A stretch of 64,000 bases of DNA from Thiohalophilus sp046483665 (GTDB lineage: Bacteria; Pseudomonadota; Gammaproteobacteria; UBA6429; Thiohalophilaceae). This document shows, in pieces, positions 52,586 through 61,554 of this stretch. The DNA lies in NCBI RefSeq assembly GCF_046483665.1, contig NZ_JAWOCR010000054.1, positions 3,515-67,514 of the forward strand, in the 5' to 3' direction. A program made the position numbers and the translations under genes. Each line of letters starts with the position of its first letter. Position 1 is the first letter of the stretch. Under the pieces are notes generated by a model. It saw only the letters and a program-made list of their open reading frames with translations. It ran no database searches and was not told the origin of the DNA.

Positions 52586-52616
52586 ACAATGCCTGCCGTG
52601 AGCAGGCATTGTTGTT
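52586..52616 (+). terminator. Hairpin after the small ORF
   Basis: ACAATGCCTGC and GCAGGCATTGT form an 11-base perfect stem with loop CGTGA, followed by TGTTTGG. The stem is strong but the T-tract is weak, so termination may be partial. Confidence 0.7.
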
Positions 52617-52670
52617 TGGATCAGGATAAAAAACCGTACCACCATATTCAGTTGATAAAGGGGAATAGAT

Positions 52671-53999
52671 ATGGCTACCAAGAAAAAAGCCAAAAAGAAG
52701 GTCGCAAAGAAAAAAGCTGCGGCAGGGCGAGTAAAAAAAGAAGCACCGAAAAATGCCTTTTACGCCCAATCCGGCGGGGTGACCGCCGTGATCAATGCCA
52801 GTGCGGCGGGAGTGATCGAAACTGCGCGCAACAACAAGAACAAAATTGGTAAGGTCTATGCCGGGCGCAACGGGATTATCGGGGCGCTGACCGAGGACCT
52901 GATCGATACCAGCAAGGAGTCCGCCGCAGCCATCAAGGCATTGCGCCATACGCCGTCCGGCGCTTTCGGATCCTGTCGCTACAAGCTCAAGAGCCTGGAA
53001 GCCAATCGCCGCGAATATGAACGACTGATTGAAGTTTTCGAAGCGCATAATATCGGTTATTTCTTTTATAACGGTGGCGGCGATTCGGCGGATACCTGTC
53101 ACAAGGTTTCCATGTTGTCGGAAAAAATGGGTTATCCGGTGCAGGCCATCCACGTTCCAAAAACCGTAGATAACGACTTGCCTATCACCGACAATTGTCC
53201 CGGCTTCGGCTCGGTGGCCAAGTACATTGCCGTCTCGACCCGTGAAGCCAGCTTTGACGTACAGTCCATGGCCAAAACCTCGACCAAGGTATTTATCCTT
53301 GAGGTAATGGGGCGGCATGCCGGCTGGATCGCCGCCGCCGGTGGACTGGCTTCAAGTGAAGATACCAATATTCCGATCGTGATTCTGTTCCCGGAAGTGA
53401 AATTCAATCAGAAGAAGTTTCTGGCCAAGGTCAACGGCCTGGTCAAGAAGCACGGCTATTGTTCCGTGGTAGTGTCGGAAGGAGTTCGCTGGCCGGACGG
53501 TAAGTTCCTGGCCGAATCCGGACGCAAGGATGCCTTCGGCCATGCTCAGCTCGGTGGCGCTGCCACGGTCATTGCCGACATGGTCAGCAGTGAACTGGGA
53601 CACAAGAACCACTGGGCAGTGGCTGATTATCTGCAGCGTGCCGCAAGGCATATCGCTTCCAAGACCGATGTGGACATGGCCTATGCCATGGGCAAGGCGG
53701 CCGTGCAGTTTGCCATCAAGGGGCATAACGCGGTAATGCCCACGGTGGATCGCATCTCCAACAAGCCCTTCAAGTGGAAAGTCGGTATGGCCCCGCTGTC
53801 CAAAGTGGCCAATGTCGAGAAAATGATGCCGAACAATTTCATTACCACTGACGGTTTTGGCATCACTAAAAAATGTCGCGACTATATGCAACCGTTAATC
53901 AAGGGAGAAGACTATCCGCCCTACAAGGACGGCTTGCCCAAATATGTCCGGCTCAAGAACGTGGCTGTAACGAAAAAACTGAAAAAGTTTACGATATAG
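52671..53999 (+). CDS. 6-phosphofructokinase, pyrophosphate-type (PFP), with lysine-rich N-terminus
   Basis: Reversible phosphofructokinase that uses pyrophosphate instead of ATP, in the branch found in methanotrophs and other autotrophs (some members also act on sedoheptulose-7-phosphate). Family signs: YNGGGDSADTCHK, VPKTVDNDLPITDNCPGFGS and EVMGRHAGWIAAAGG. The first 27 residues are an added basic tail, ATKKKAKKKVAKKKAAAGR, much like histone- or AlgP-like tails; the kinase fold starts at NAFYAQSGGVTAVINASAAG. Total 442. GGGGA precedes the ATG. PPi versus ATP use is inferred from motifs. Confidence 0.88.
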   Translation: MATKKKAKKKVAKKKAAAGRVKKEAPKNAFYAQSGGVTAVINASAAGVIETARNNKNKIGKVYAGRNGIIGALTEDLIDTSKESAAAIKALRHTPSGAFGSCRYKLKSLEANRREYERLIEVFEAHNIGYFFYNGGGDSADTCHKVSMLSEKMGYPVQAIHVPKTVDNDLPITDNCPGFGSVAKYIAVSTREASFDVQSMAKTSTKVFILEVMGRHAGWIAAAGGLASSEDTNIPIVILFPEVKFNQKKFLAKVNGLVKKHGYCSVVVSEGVRWPDGKFLAESGRKDAFGHAQLGGAATVIADMVSSELGHKNHWAVADYLQRAARHIASKTDVDMAYAMGKAAVQFAIKGHNAVMPTVDRISNKPFKWKVGMAPLSKVANVEKMMPNNFITTDGFGITKKCRDYMQPLIKGEDYPPYKDGLPKYVRLKNVAVTKKLKKFTI

Positions 54000-54037
54000 T
54001 CCGGTCAACAAAAATAACCATAAAGCAGTAAGCAGTT

Positions 54038-54066
54038 GGGGCGGTTAAACCGCCCTGTTTTATTTT
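54038..54066 (+). terminator. Intrinsic terminator after PFK
   Basis: GGGCGGT and ACCGCCC pair around a TAA loop, followed by TGTTTTATTTT, 39 bases after the PFK stop. Confidence 0.8.
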
Positions 54067-54190
54067 AAAGGTAAAGCAATGAGATCGCGGTATTTGAGCC
54101 TGCGTATCTGCGAAAGTGAACGGTTCTGCTCAAAGCGCCGCACAGTTGCGGCAAGCCCCGGTTTATGGAATAGATACCGGGTGCTTTTTC
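54067..54190 (+). ncRNA. Candidate small RNA region with terminator
   Basis: After the PFK terminator comes a 124-base stretch containing a GCCGCA-CAGT-TGCGGC hairpin (54137-54152) and a second hairpin AGC.CCGGT/ACCGGG.GCT (54154-54185) followed by TTTTTC, an intrinsic terminator with no gene before it. Such a free terminator suggests a short transcript starting somewhere around 54080. The promoter is not clear and no family is recognised. Confidence 0.3.
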
Positions 54191-54485
54191 TTGCTGCTAA
54201 ACACAGTCTTTTGTCACGATGATCTGGCTGCGCCGGATTTGATCGATCATTGTTTTATCAAGAACGGTGAGAGCCCAGGATGAACGCGCCGCTGGCACTG
54301 CGTATACCCGCCGCGTCTTTCTGGAGGCGTGCCGTCTGGCATCATCATAGACAGGCAAGCCAGGGTTTATCTGCCGCACCGGTATGGGCCAGCTGGTTAT
54401 ACTCCGCTCCCGGTAGCGCAAGAGTCACCCTGTAAATACCAAGGCTGCATCGGTGCCTGATAAACCGATACACTCATATAATTAG

Positions 54486-54501
54486 TGTGATTAGGCTCAC
54501 A
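54486..54501. promoter_or_regulatory. CRP/FNR-family-like palindrome
   Basis: TGTGA-TTAGGC-TCACA is an exact CRP/Vfr-type half-site pair. The downstream TGCTATGCT (54508-54515) looks like an extended -10 promoter element, so the site overlaps the -35 region and would more likely repress, unless another -10 is used. The controlled gene is the 54623 hypothetical. Confidence 0.5.
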
Positions 54502-54622
54502 TTTTTTGCTATGCTTTAGAGGAGCACGAAGAGGCTGATATTTAACGTTTGTCGTCTTTCACCCCGAAAGCCGCCGATTTGATCGCCGGTTCAGCGTAAC
54601 CGTTTATACAGGAGTGAGGGAG

Positions 54623-54895
54623 ATGGTCCGGGACGATGATAAATCACTGGAAAACACGATTGAGGCTCTGCGCGACCTCACTCAATTGCTGCATCTTTCA
54701 CACGAGGCCGCGTTACGCCTGAAGCAGAATGTGCCCGGTCAGGACTTTCCCACCGCCTACAAGCTGGCGAAAAAACTCAAGCTACTTCAAAATGCGGTTG
54801 AGGCCATGCAAAGTCAGATGGACCCCCGCGGCGGCGTAATACCAGGCAGCAAGCCTGTGCAGGATTTGATTAGCAGTTCAGACCAACTGACCTGA
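54623..54895 (+). CDS. Small hypothetical helical protein
   Basis: 90 residues, ATG 54623 with GGAG eight bases before. Two long amphipathic helices are likely (ENTIEALRDLTQLLHLSHEA and YKLAKKLKLLQNAVEAMQSQ); no Cys, signal or membrane segment. It is a stand-alone gene with its own promoter region carrying a CRP-like site. I do not recognise a family. Confidence 0.6.
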   Translation: MVRDDDKSLENTIEALRDLTQLLHLSHEAALRLKQNVPGQDFPTAYKLAKKLKLLQNAVEAMQSQMDPRGGVIPGSKPVQDLISSSDQLT

Positions 54896-54918
54896 GAGTG
54901 TCGAGTGCGCCAGTGTTT

Positions 54919-55971
54919 TTACTCGACATTGTTGAGCAGAATTTTTTTGCGTTGTTCGGGGGTGAGTCCGGCGAGCTTTTCTATCGCTTTATAGAAGTCG
55001 GTCAGATCACCGTCGAGTGAATCAAGCAGCTGCTCGAACCCGGCAACCTGTTCCCGGTACGTGGCGATCAGGGCCAGGTGGGCATTGTTGAGCCGTTGTT
55101 GCATCCAGTTATCGTAACCGCCATAACCCGCCCACTGCTGCTTAAGGATTTGATAATCCTGTTTGAGTTGCGCGAAGTGATGACGTTTTCGTGCCTGTTT
55201 GAGCATATCGTTGAGATCGCTTGCATAAAGGCGTTTCAGCCGCTGCCGGGTGGTCAGTAACAGATTGTGAAACTGGCGACGGCGTTCAAGGGTCTGGCGA
55301 TAATGGGTATAAGCCTGGTTACGCCCGCGGGCAGCGAACCAGCGTTTGACCCCCTCCTGCTCGATGAATACGGCAAAGCTTTCGTTAAAGGACGGATCAT
55401 CGGCAAAATAGAATTTCTGGTGCGCCAGTTCGTGAAATACAATGCCAACCCGTCGGGCTTCGTTACGTAACAGCATGGTGTTGAGCAGGGGATCCTCGAA
55501 CCAGCCCAGCGTGGAGTAGGCGCGCGCGCCGGCAACATAGGTATCATAACCTTCCTTTTCCAGTCCGGCGGCATATTCGTTGGCCTGTTGTTCACTGAAA
55601 TAACCGCGATAGTTCAAACACCCGGCAAACAGAAAACACCACTGGTGAGGTTCGATCGACAATGGGGGTGTCGCGATGATGTTCCATACGGCATATTCCC
55701 GATCAATATCGGCGTAATAGCGATAGCTGTCGTTATCAGGCAATTGTAATGCCTCGACGGCAAACTGACGGGCATTCTGTATATCTAGCAAGGCAGCGCG
55801 CAGTTCGGTCCCGGTATCGGGGTTACTGATGACCTCGCTTACCGGCCGCGCCTGGTTAAGAATTGCAGCATGGCCGTTAACTGCCTGCAGGTAATACGAG
55901 ACCGTACTGCAGCCCGAAAGCGTGGTGAGGAACACGCAGAGTAACAGGGATTTATACAGGTGAAAGGTCAT
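54919..55971 (-). CDS. Putative aminopeptidase lipoprotein (COG4324)
   Basis: 350 residues with a signal peptide and lipobox LSGC|S (about residue 21), so anchored in a membrane. Zinc-protease motif FHELAHQKFYF (His-Glu-x-x-His) followed by FNESFAVFIEQEG with a likely third ligand Glu. These features match the COG4324 family, annotated as aminopeptidases without proven substrate. It converges with the small gene at 54.6 kb and diverges from moxR. Confidence 0.88.
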   Translation of the reverse strand: MTFHLYKSLLLCVFLTTLSGCSTVSYYLQAVNGHAAILNQARPVSEVISNPDTGTELRAALLDIQNARQFAVEALQLPDNDSYRYYADIDREYAVWNIIATPPLSIEPHQWCFLFAGCLNYRGYFSEQQANEYAAGLEKEGYDTYVAGARAYSTLGWFEDPLLNTMLLRNEARRVGIVFHELAHQKFYFADDPSFNESFAVFIEQEGVKRWFAARGRNQAYTHYRQTLERRRQFHNLLLTTRQRLKRLYASDLNDMLKQARKRHHFAQLKQDYQILKQQWAGYGGYDNWMQQRLNNAHLALIATYREQVAGFEQLLDSLDGDLTDFYKAIEKLAGLTPEQRKKILLNNVE

Positions 55972-56065
55972 AATTCGGTAAATTTTGCGCGTGTGATGCT
56001 GATATGCCGGTTGAACCTACTATATAATAGTGTGTCAGATTCTACAGACTTTTTCCCGAGTGATT

Positions 56066-57001
56066 ATGGACAGTCCGGTCAAACCCGATATACGCCCTCT
56101 GCATCAGGCTATTTCTCGACTTGGGGAGATCATCGTCGGCAAGCCGAGGGCAATACGTCTTGCAGTCACCTGTCTGCTGGCTCGCGGCCATTTGTTGATC
56201 GAGGATCAGCCTGGTGTGGGCAAGACCACACTGGCCCATGCGATTGCGGCGGTAATGGGACTGCAATACAATCGTATCCAGTTCACCAGCGATTTGTTAC
56301 CGGCCGATATTCTCGGCGTCTCGGTGTATGAACAGGGCACGGGACAGTTCAAGTTTCATCCCGGGCCGATCTTCGCCCAGCTGATTCTGGCCGACGAAGT
56401 CAATCGCGCCACACCCAAAACCCAGAGTGCATTGCTGGAGGCGATGGAAGAGCGACAGGTCACCATCGAAGGTGAAACCCGATCCTTGCCGGAACCTTGT
56501 TTCGTGATCGCCACGCAAAATCCAACTTACCAGATCGGTACTTTCGCCCTGCCCGAATCCCAGCTTGATCGCTTTTTGATCCGCCTGGCCCTGGGTTATC
56601 CCGATGCAGCAGCCGAACGGGCACTGCTCGGCGGCGCAGATCGCCGCGATTTGCTGCAACATCTGCAGCCGGTACTGAGTCCTGAGAACTTGCTCGACTA
56701 TCAGGAGGCAGTGACACGGATTCATGTCAGCGAGGATTTACTCGATTATTTGCAAGCAATAATCACCCTGAGCCGGGAACATCCGGAGATTGCCAGTGGT
56801 CTCTCCCCGCGTGCCGGTCTGGCGCTGCTGCGCGCGGCTCGCGCCTGGGCGCTGCTGGAGGGTCGGGATCATGTGTTGCCCGATGATCTGCAGGCCGTGC
56901 TGGCCGGCGTAGTGGCACATCGGCTGCGACCGGTCACTGGCGAAAGCGGGCAGGCGGTCGAGCGACTGGTGCAGCAGTTGCTGGACGTGCCTATCCCCTG
57001 A
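56066..57001 (+). CDS. MoxR-family AAA+ ATPase
   Basis: 311-residue ATPase: Walker A EDQPGVGKTTLAHAIA, Walker B LILADEVNRATPKTQ, sensor sequence VIATQNPTYQIGTFALPE, C-terminal helical lid (SPRAGLALLRAARAWALLEG). MoxR proteins act as chaperones assembling complexes, often with von Willebrand or DUF58 partners. ATG 56066 is chosen as homologous start. It heads the three-gene cluster with DUF58 and a transglutaminase. Confidence 0.92.
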   Translation: MDSPVKPDIRPLHQAISRLGEIIVGKPRAIRLAVTCLLARGHLLIEDQPGVGKTTLAHAIAAVMGLQYNRIQFTSDLLPADILGVSVYEQGTGQFKFHPGPIFAQLILADEVNRATPKTQSALLEAMEERQVTIEGETRSLPEPCFVIATQNPTYQIGTFALPESQLDRFLIRLALGYPDAAAERALLGGADRRDLLQHLQPVLSPENLLDYQEAVTRIHVSEDLLDYLQAIITLSREHPEIASGLSPRAGLALLRAARAWALLEGRDHVLPDDLQAVLAGVVAHRLRPVTGESGQAVERLVQQLLDVPIP

Positions 57002-57008
57002 GTCATGC

Positions 57009-57995
57009 ATGGAACCGCGCATGAGTCTGGTCCGTCGCGCACAACGCCTGAGTTTCATCCAGCGCTTTAATCTGGCGCGTTTTTTTAAAGGCGATGCGCC
57101 CAGTGCGGCTCCCTGGATGCTTGATCGGCGCAATGTCTATATTCTGCCAACCCGCCAGGGACTGTTTTTCGCTGTGACGTTGATGATTATCCTGATCGGG
57201 GCGATCAACTATAACAACAGCCTGGGTTATTTCCTGACGTTCTTGCTGGGCAGCATTGCCATAGTGGGTATATTGCATACCTACCGCAATCTGCTGGGGC
57301 TCGAGGTGCGCCCGGGGAATATTGCCCCGGTTTTTGCCGGCAGCGAAGTGATAGTCCCGGTAATACTGCATAATTCCGGTACTGATCGGCGCGAACAGAT
57401 CGCGCTGGTCTATAAGGGGCAGGAACTGAACACCTGTGCGATTGCGCCATCAAGTCAGTGCATGATGGCATTGCATCGGCCCGCCGCTGAACGTGGCTGG
57501 CAGCCGGTTGACCGCTTTACCCTGGCCAGCACGTTTCCCCTGGGTCTGTTTCGCGCCTGGAGTCACGTCGTGCCGGACTTGCACTATCTGGTTTACCCCA
57601 GACCCTCAGGCGAGAAACGTTTGCCGCAAACCTCCCGCTATATGGCCAGTCTGATGGGTGATCAGGGTATTGGCAGCGATGATTTTGCCGGTTTGAGAGG
57701 TTATCGCAGCGGGGATTCGCTCAAGCACATTCACTGGAAAGCTCTGGCTCGCGAGCAGGGGCTGCTGACCAAGCAATTCGGCGGCGATCGCAGTGAACGA
57801 TTGTGGCTCGACTGGCGCATGCTTGAGGGCAGGGAGATTGAAGTTCGCCTCTCGCAATTGTGCCGCTGGGTCATTGAGGCCGAACAACAGGGAGTGGAAT
57901 ATGGATTGTGGTTGCCGGATCAGATAATCGAACCGGGTCGGGGCCACGCCCATCAGCAACAGTGCCTGCAGGCGCTCGCCCTGTTTGGTGGTTGA
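57009..57995 (+). CDS. DUF58 domain-containing protein
   Basis: 328 residues; two N-terminal hydrophobic helices (about 48-85) and a cytoplasmic-like C-terminal vWA/DUF58 region with the hallmark LRGYRSGDSLKHIHWKALAR. DUF58 proteins pair with MoxR ATPases; function is unclear, possibly complex assembly. It lies seven bases after moxR and two bases before tgpA-like gene, clearly one operon. Confidence 0.9.
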   Translation: MEPRMSLVRRAQRLSFIQRFNLARFFKGDAPSAAPWMLDRRNVYILPTRQGLFFAVTLMIILIGAINYNNSLGYFLTFLLGSIAIVGILHTYRNLLGLEVRPGNIAPVFAGSEVIVPVILHNSGTDRREQIALVYKGQELNTCAIAPSSQCMMALHRPAAERGWQPVDRFTLASTFPLGLFRAWSHVVPDLHYLVYPRPSGEKRLPQTSRYMASLMGDQGIGSDDFAGLRGYRSGDSLKHIHWKALAREQGLLTKQFGGDRSERLWLDWRMLEGREIEVRLSQLCRWVIEAEQQGVEYGLWLPDQIIEPGRGHAHQQQCLQALALFGG

Positions 57996-57996
57996 G

Positions 57997-59979
57997 ATGG
58001 CGTGGTTAAATCGTTTGCCGTTGCCCAATGCATTGCTGCTAGTGGCCATTGTGCTGCTGATATTGCCGCATTTGCCGCATTTTCCGATCTGGTTGTCCAG
58101 CGCCGTGCTGGGAGTGATTGTCTGGCGACTGTTGTATGATATCGGCCGGGTTCCTTTACCGAACCGGTTTATACGCATCCTGCTGGTCCTGCTTGGGATT
58201 GCGGCGCTACTGCTCACTTATCGCACGCTGGTGGGTCGCGAAGCGGGCACCGCGTTGCTGGTTTTGATGCTGGCGCTCAAGCTGTTTGAAATGCGTGGCT
58301 GGCGGGATGTCACGGTCGTTGTGTTTCTCGGTTTTTTTGTCATGGTCACGGCCTTCCTGTTCAGTCAGTCCCTGTTAATGGGGGCCTATACGCTGGTGGT
58401 GGTGACCTTGTTGACTGCCAGCCTGATCAGTTTTCAGCAGCCGGTTCGAACAGTGGCCCGGGAGCCCTTGCTGGGCGATTTGCGCCATGCTTTTCGAATC
58501 CTGGTGCAGGCGTTACCGGTGGCCCTGATCCTGTTCGTCCTGTTTCCCCGTATTCCGGGACCGCTGTGGGGTTTACCGGAAGATGCCGGAACCTCACGCA
58601 CCGGCCTGAGCGATGAAATGGAACCAGGAAGAATCAGCCGTCTTGCCGATTCCAACGAGGTGGCCTTTCGGGTCCAGTTTGAGGCGAACCGGCCATCGTC
58701 AGCCCAACGCTACTGGCGGGGACCGGTTCTGTGGCAATACGATGGCCGAAAATGGAAAACCGAGCCGCATCAGATTCGCCTGCCACAACAATTTGATCTC
58801 GACTCAAACGGTCCGGCGCTGGAATATCAGATCACCCTGGAGCCGCATAACCGGCAATGGCTGTTTGCCCTGGAGATGCCGGCCTCGATTCCCGAGCAGG
58901 CGCAGCTTAACAGTGAATATCAGCTGCTCGCACGCCGACGGATTAGTGAGGTATTTCGCTATGAAGTGCGTTCCTACACGGATTACCGGCTGGATCCCCG
59001 GATCCTTTTGGATCGGGAGCGTTATCTCGCGCTGCCGCCGGACACCTCCCCCCGGACTCGCGAGCTGGTAAAAGAGCTGGCCGCAGAAACGACCTCCTCT
59101 GCGCAAATGATCCAGAAGGTACTCAATTATTTTGCCGAGCAGCCGTTTTATTACACCCGGGAGCCCCCTTTGCTGTTCGACGATCCGGTTGACGAATTTA
59201 TGTTCGAGACACAACGTGGGTTTTGCGAGCATTACGCCTCGGCGTTTACCGTGATGATGCGCCAGGCCGGTATTCCTGCCCGCGTAGTCACCGGTTATTA
59301 CGGTGGTGAAATGAACCCGCTGGCCGATTACATGATCGTGCGTCAGTCCGATGCCCACGCCTGGAGCGAGGTGTGGTTGCGCGGGCGCGGCTGGGTGCGG
59401 GTCGATCCCACGGGGGTTATTCCGCCGTCGCGGGTGGAGTTGAGCGCCGATCTGGCCCAGCGAGAACCGGAGGTGCGCAGCCGGCTGGATGCAGAACGCC
59501 CCTGGTGGAAACATTCCCTCCGCCGGGCCGGTTTTGCCTGGGATGCGGTCAATAACCGCTGGCAGCAGTGGGTGGTCGGTTATAACCAGAATCGACAGAA
59601 TGCGTTGCTCAGGGCGCTGGGACTGGACGACATTAACTGGGGCAAGCTGGTATTCCTGTTAATGGTCATGGTGTCACTGGCCTTGCTGGTCATCGCCGCG
59701 CTGGTATTTCGAACTGACCGCGATGCCGAGAGACAGGTCAACCGGCTTTACCGGCGCTTTCTGCGCAGGCTGGCGCGGCGGGGCATGAACAAGTTGCCGG
59801 CCGAAACCCCCGGGGCCTTCAGTGAGCGTGCCGTCCGCGAACAACCGGCAAGGAGCCAGCGGATTCGACAAATCACACAAACGTACCTGTTATTGCGCTA
59901 TGCAGATCTCGATACGCAAACGCAACGCCGGCATCTCAAATGGTTGGCCCGGGCAGTGCGCCAGTTCCGTCCTGATTAA
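57997..59979 (+). CDS. TgpA-family transglutaminase-like membrane protein (DUF3488)
   Basis: 660 residues: five to six N-terminal membrane helices (DUF3488), then a periplasmic transglutaminase fold with catalytic triad pattern GFCEHYASAF (Cys), SDAHAWSEVW (His) and VDPTGVI (Asp), a further helix near residue 560, and a C-terminal DUF4129-like helical domain. P. aeruginosa TgpA is an essential periplasmic enzyme; the target there is not well defined. ATG 57997 follows the DUF58 stop by one base. Confidence 0.92.
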   Translation: MAWLNRLPLPNALLLVAIVLLILPHLPHFPIWLSSAVLGVIVWRLLYDIGRVPLPNRFIRILLVLLGIAALLLTYRTLVGREAGTALLVLMLALKLFEMRGWRDVTVVVFLGFFVMVTAFLFSQSLLMGAYTLVVVTLLTASLISFQQPVRTVAREPLLGDLRHAFRILVQALPVALILFVLFPRIPGPLWGLPEDAGTSRTGLSDEMEPGRISRLADSNEVAFRVQFEANRPSSAQRYWRGPVLWQYDGRKWKTEPHQIRLPQQFDLDSNGPALEYQITLEPHNRQWLFALEMPASIPEQAQLNSEYQLLARRRISEVFRYEVRSYTDYRLDPRILLDRERYLALPPDTSPRTRELVKELAAETTSSAQMIQKVLNYFAEQPFYYTREPPLLFDDPVDEFMFETQRGFCEHYASAFTVMMRQAGIPARVVTGYYGGEMNPLADYMIVRQSDAHAWSEVWLRGRGWVRVDPTGVIPPSRVELSADLAQREPEVRSRLDAERPWWKHSLRRAGFAWDAVNNRWQQWVVGYNQNRQNALLRALGLDDINWGKLVFLLMVMVSLALLVIAALVFRTDRDAERQVNRLYRRFLRRLARRGMNKLPAETPGAFSERAVREQPARSQRIRQITQTYLLLRYADLDTQTQRRHLKWLARAVRQFRPD

Positions 59980-60164
59980 ACGCGGGCAAACCACCTTTGG
60001 CAGTGAGACACGGCCAGTCTATTTCGGTGCGCTATACCTTGTTAAAAAGTGAGTACCACGCGCTCTCAGAAACTTCCGGTAATTCAATGCTCTGTTTTTC
60101 CATGCCAGTCGATGTGTTCGATGTTGATACCTGTTCTGATTCTGGCGGTAGCAGGAAAAGCCTG

Positions 60165-60240
60165 CCTGTCGCAGAGCCGCCACGGCGCAAAGAAATTTGA
60201 TAAGGCTCATACTCGGCGCGCTCTGTGTCTTTGCAAGCGG
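60165..60240. repeat. Decayed family C repeat
   Basis: CCTGTCGCAGAGCCGCCACG and the following GCGCAAAG, with CTCTGTGTCTTTGCAAGCGG on the right, resemble the family C arms but pair poorly. It sits just after the gap past the transglutaminase gene and before the polymerase gene. Confidence 0.55.
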
Positions 60241-60273
60241 CTAATATAGCCGGGTTCTCGACCGGCAAGCGGT

Positions 60274-61539
60274 TCAGATGGTCTTGCGGTGACCGAACGG
60301 CCGCCAGGCCGGTGAGATCACATTGGGCATTTCGGAGCGACCCAGCAGCCGGGCCGGAGCCAGGGTAAACTCGCCGTAGCGCTGATTGATTGCATCCATC
60401 ACTTCATTACTGGCGCGTTGCTGGACAGGGGTGGGCTCGAACAGTTGCAGTTGTTGATCGCCGCTATGCGGATCGAGTGCCGTGACCTGGACCTGATGAA
60501 TGCCTTCCCCCTGCCAGACATGGCGCAGGACCTGCTGACAAAGCTGATAGATGATTCGACCATCATCCGTCGGCAGGCGTGCCTGACAGCGCTCGCCCAG
60601 CCAGCCCTGACGACAACGCACGCCGATGAAGAACTCCCGGGCCTGCATGTTATGGCGACGTAGTCGTTCGCCGACTTTCTCGCTCATGTGCAATAAAAAG
60701 GTCAACAATATTTCTCGCTGACGCGTGTCGGGGGGAACCACCTTGCCATGGCCAATGGTTTTGGGCGGGGCCACATTGACATGCACGGGATCGGGATCCT
60801 CGCCCTGGGCCATGTACCAGATACGCCGCCCGGGATTGCCGAAGCGTTGCGCCAGCACCCCGATGGGCAAGCGGGCCATATCGCTGCAGACATGTACGCC
60901 ACGGGCGGCCAGAAACTCGCCAATGCCGCGACTGATGCCACACAGTTCGGTGACGGGGACATCGGCCAGCGTCTGTCTGGCCTCATCCGGAGCAATCACG
61001 GTCAGGCCATCGGGTTTGTTGAGTTTAGCGGCATACTTGGCCGTGGTCTTGTCACCGCTGACCCCGACGGAACAGCGCAGGCTGGAAGCCTCGAACACCA
61101 CCTGCTTGGCGTGCTGCGCAATATCGGCCGGATGACCCAGCAGGTTCTGACAACGGCTGATATCAAGAAAGGCCTCATCAACGGAAAAGATTTCCATGTC
61201 GGGACTCACATTTTCATGCAAGGCAGCCATGATCGTTGTAGAGACGGCGGCATAGCGTTGCGGTCGGGCCGGAACCTGAATCAGATCGGCGCATAACTGG
61301 CGCGCCTCTTTGAGGCGCATGCCAGTGTGTACGCCCTGACGACGTGCTTCATAAGAGCAGGTGATAATGCAGGTTCCCTGCTGGCCGTTGGTGATGGCTA
61401 CCGGTCGATGGCGAAGTTCGGGTCGATCCCGTTGTTCCACCGAGGCGAAAAAGGCGTTCATGTCCATCAGCAATATGGCGCGTGGCCAGGTTTTAAAGGC
61501 GGGCGCGGTGGCAGAAGGGGAAGAGGATCGATCCGGCAT
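60274..61539 (-). CDS. Y-family DNA polymerase (DinB/UmuC-like)
   Basis: Error-prone translesion polymerase, 421 residues from ATG 61539 (GTG at 61554 is an alternative, directly after the lexA stop). Catalytic motifs: LMDMNAFFASVEQRD and SVDEAFLDIS; palm, thumb with HhH (LCGISRGIGEFLAARGV), little-finger domain after residue 245; C-terminal tail of about 60 extra residues. It resembles a DinB paralogue and is coupled to lexA, so likely SOS-induced. Confidence 0.9.
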   Translation of the reverse strand: MPDRSSSPSATAPAFKTWPRAILLMDMNAFFASVEQRDRPELRHRPVAITNGQQGTCIITCSYEARRQGVHTGMRLKEARQLCADLIQVPARPQRYAAVSTTIMAALHENVSPDMEIFSVDEAFLDISRCQNLLGHPADIAQHAKQVVFEASSLRCSVGVSGDKTTAKYAAKLNKPDGLTVIAPDEARQTLADVPVTELCGISRGIGEFLAARGVHVCSDMARLPIGVLAQRFGNPGRRIWYMAQGEDPDPVHVNVAPPKTIGHGKVVPPDTRQREILLTFLLHMSEKVGERLRRHNMQAREFFIGVRCRQGWLGERCQARLPTDDGRIIYQLCQQVLRHVWQGEGIHQVQVTALDPHSGDQQLQLFEPTPVQQRASNEVMDAINQRYGEFTLAPARLLGRSEMPNVISPAWRPFGHRKTI

Positions 61540-61554
61540 GATCCACCGGGGCAC

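Noticed and set aside
54197..54421. 74-codon minus-strand frame
   Set aside because: Arg/Ser-rich, no ribosome site, lies in an otherwise non-coding region.
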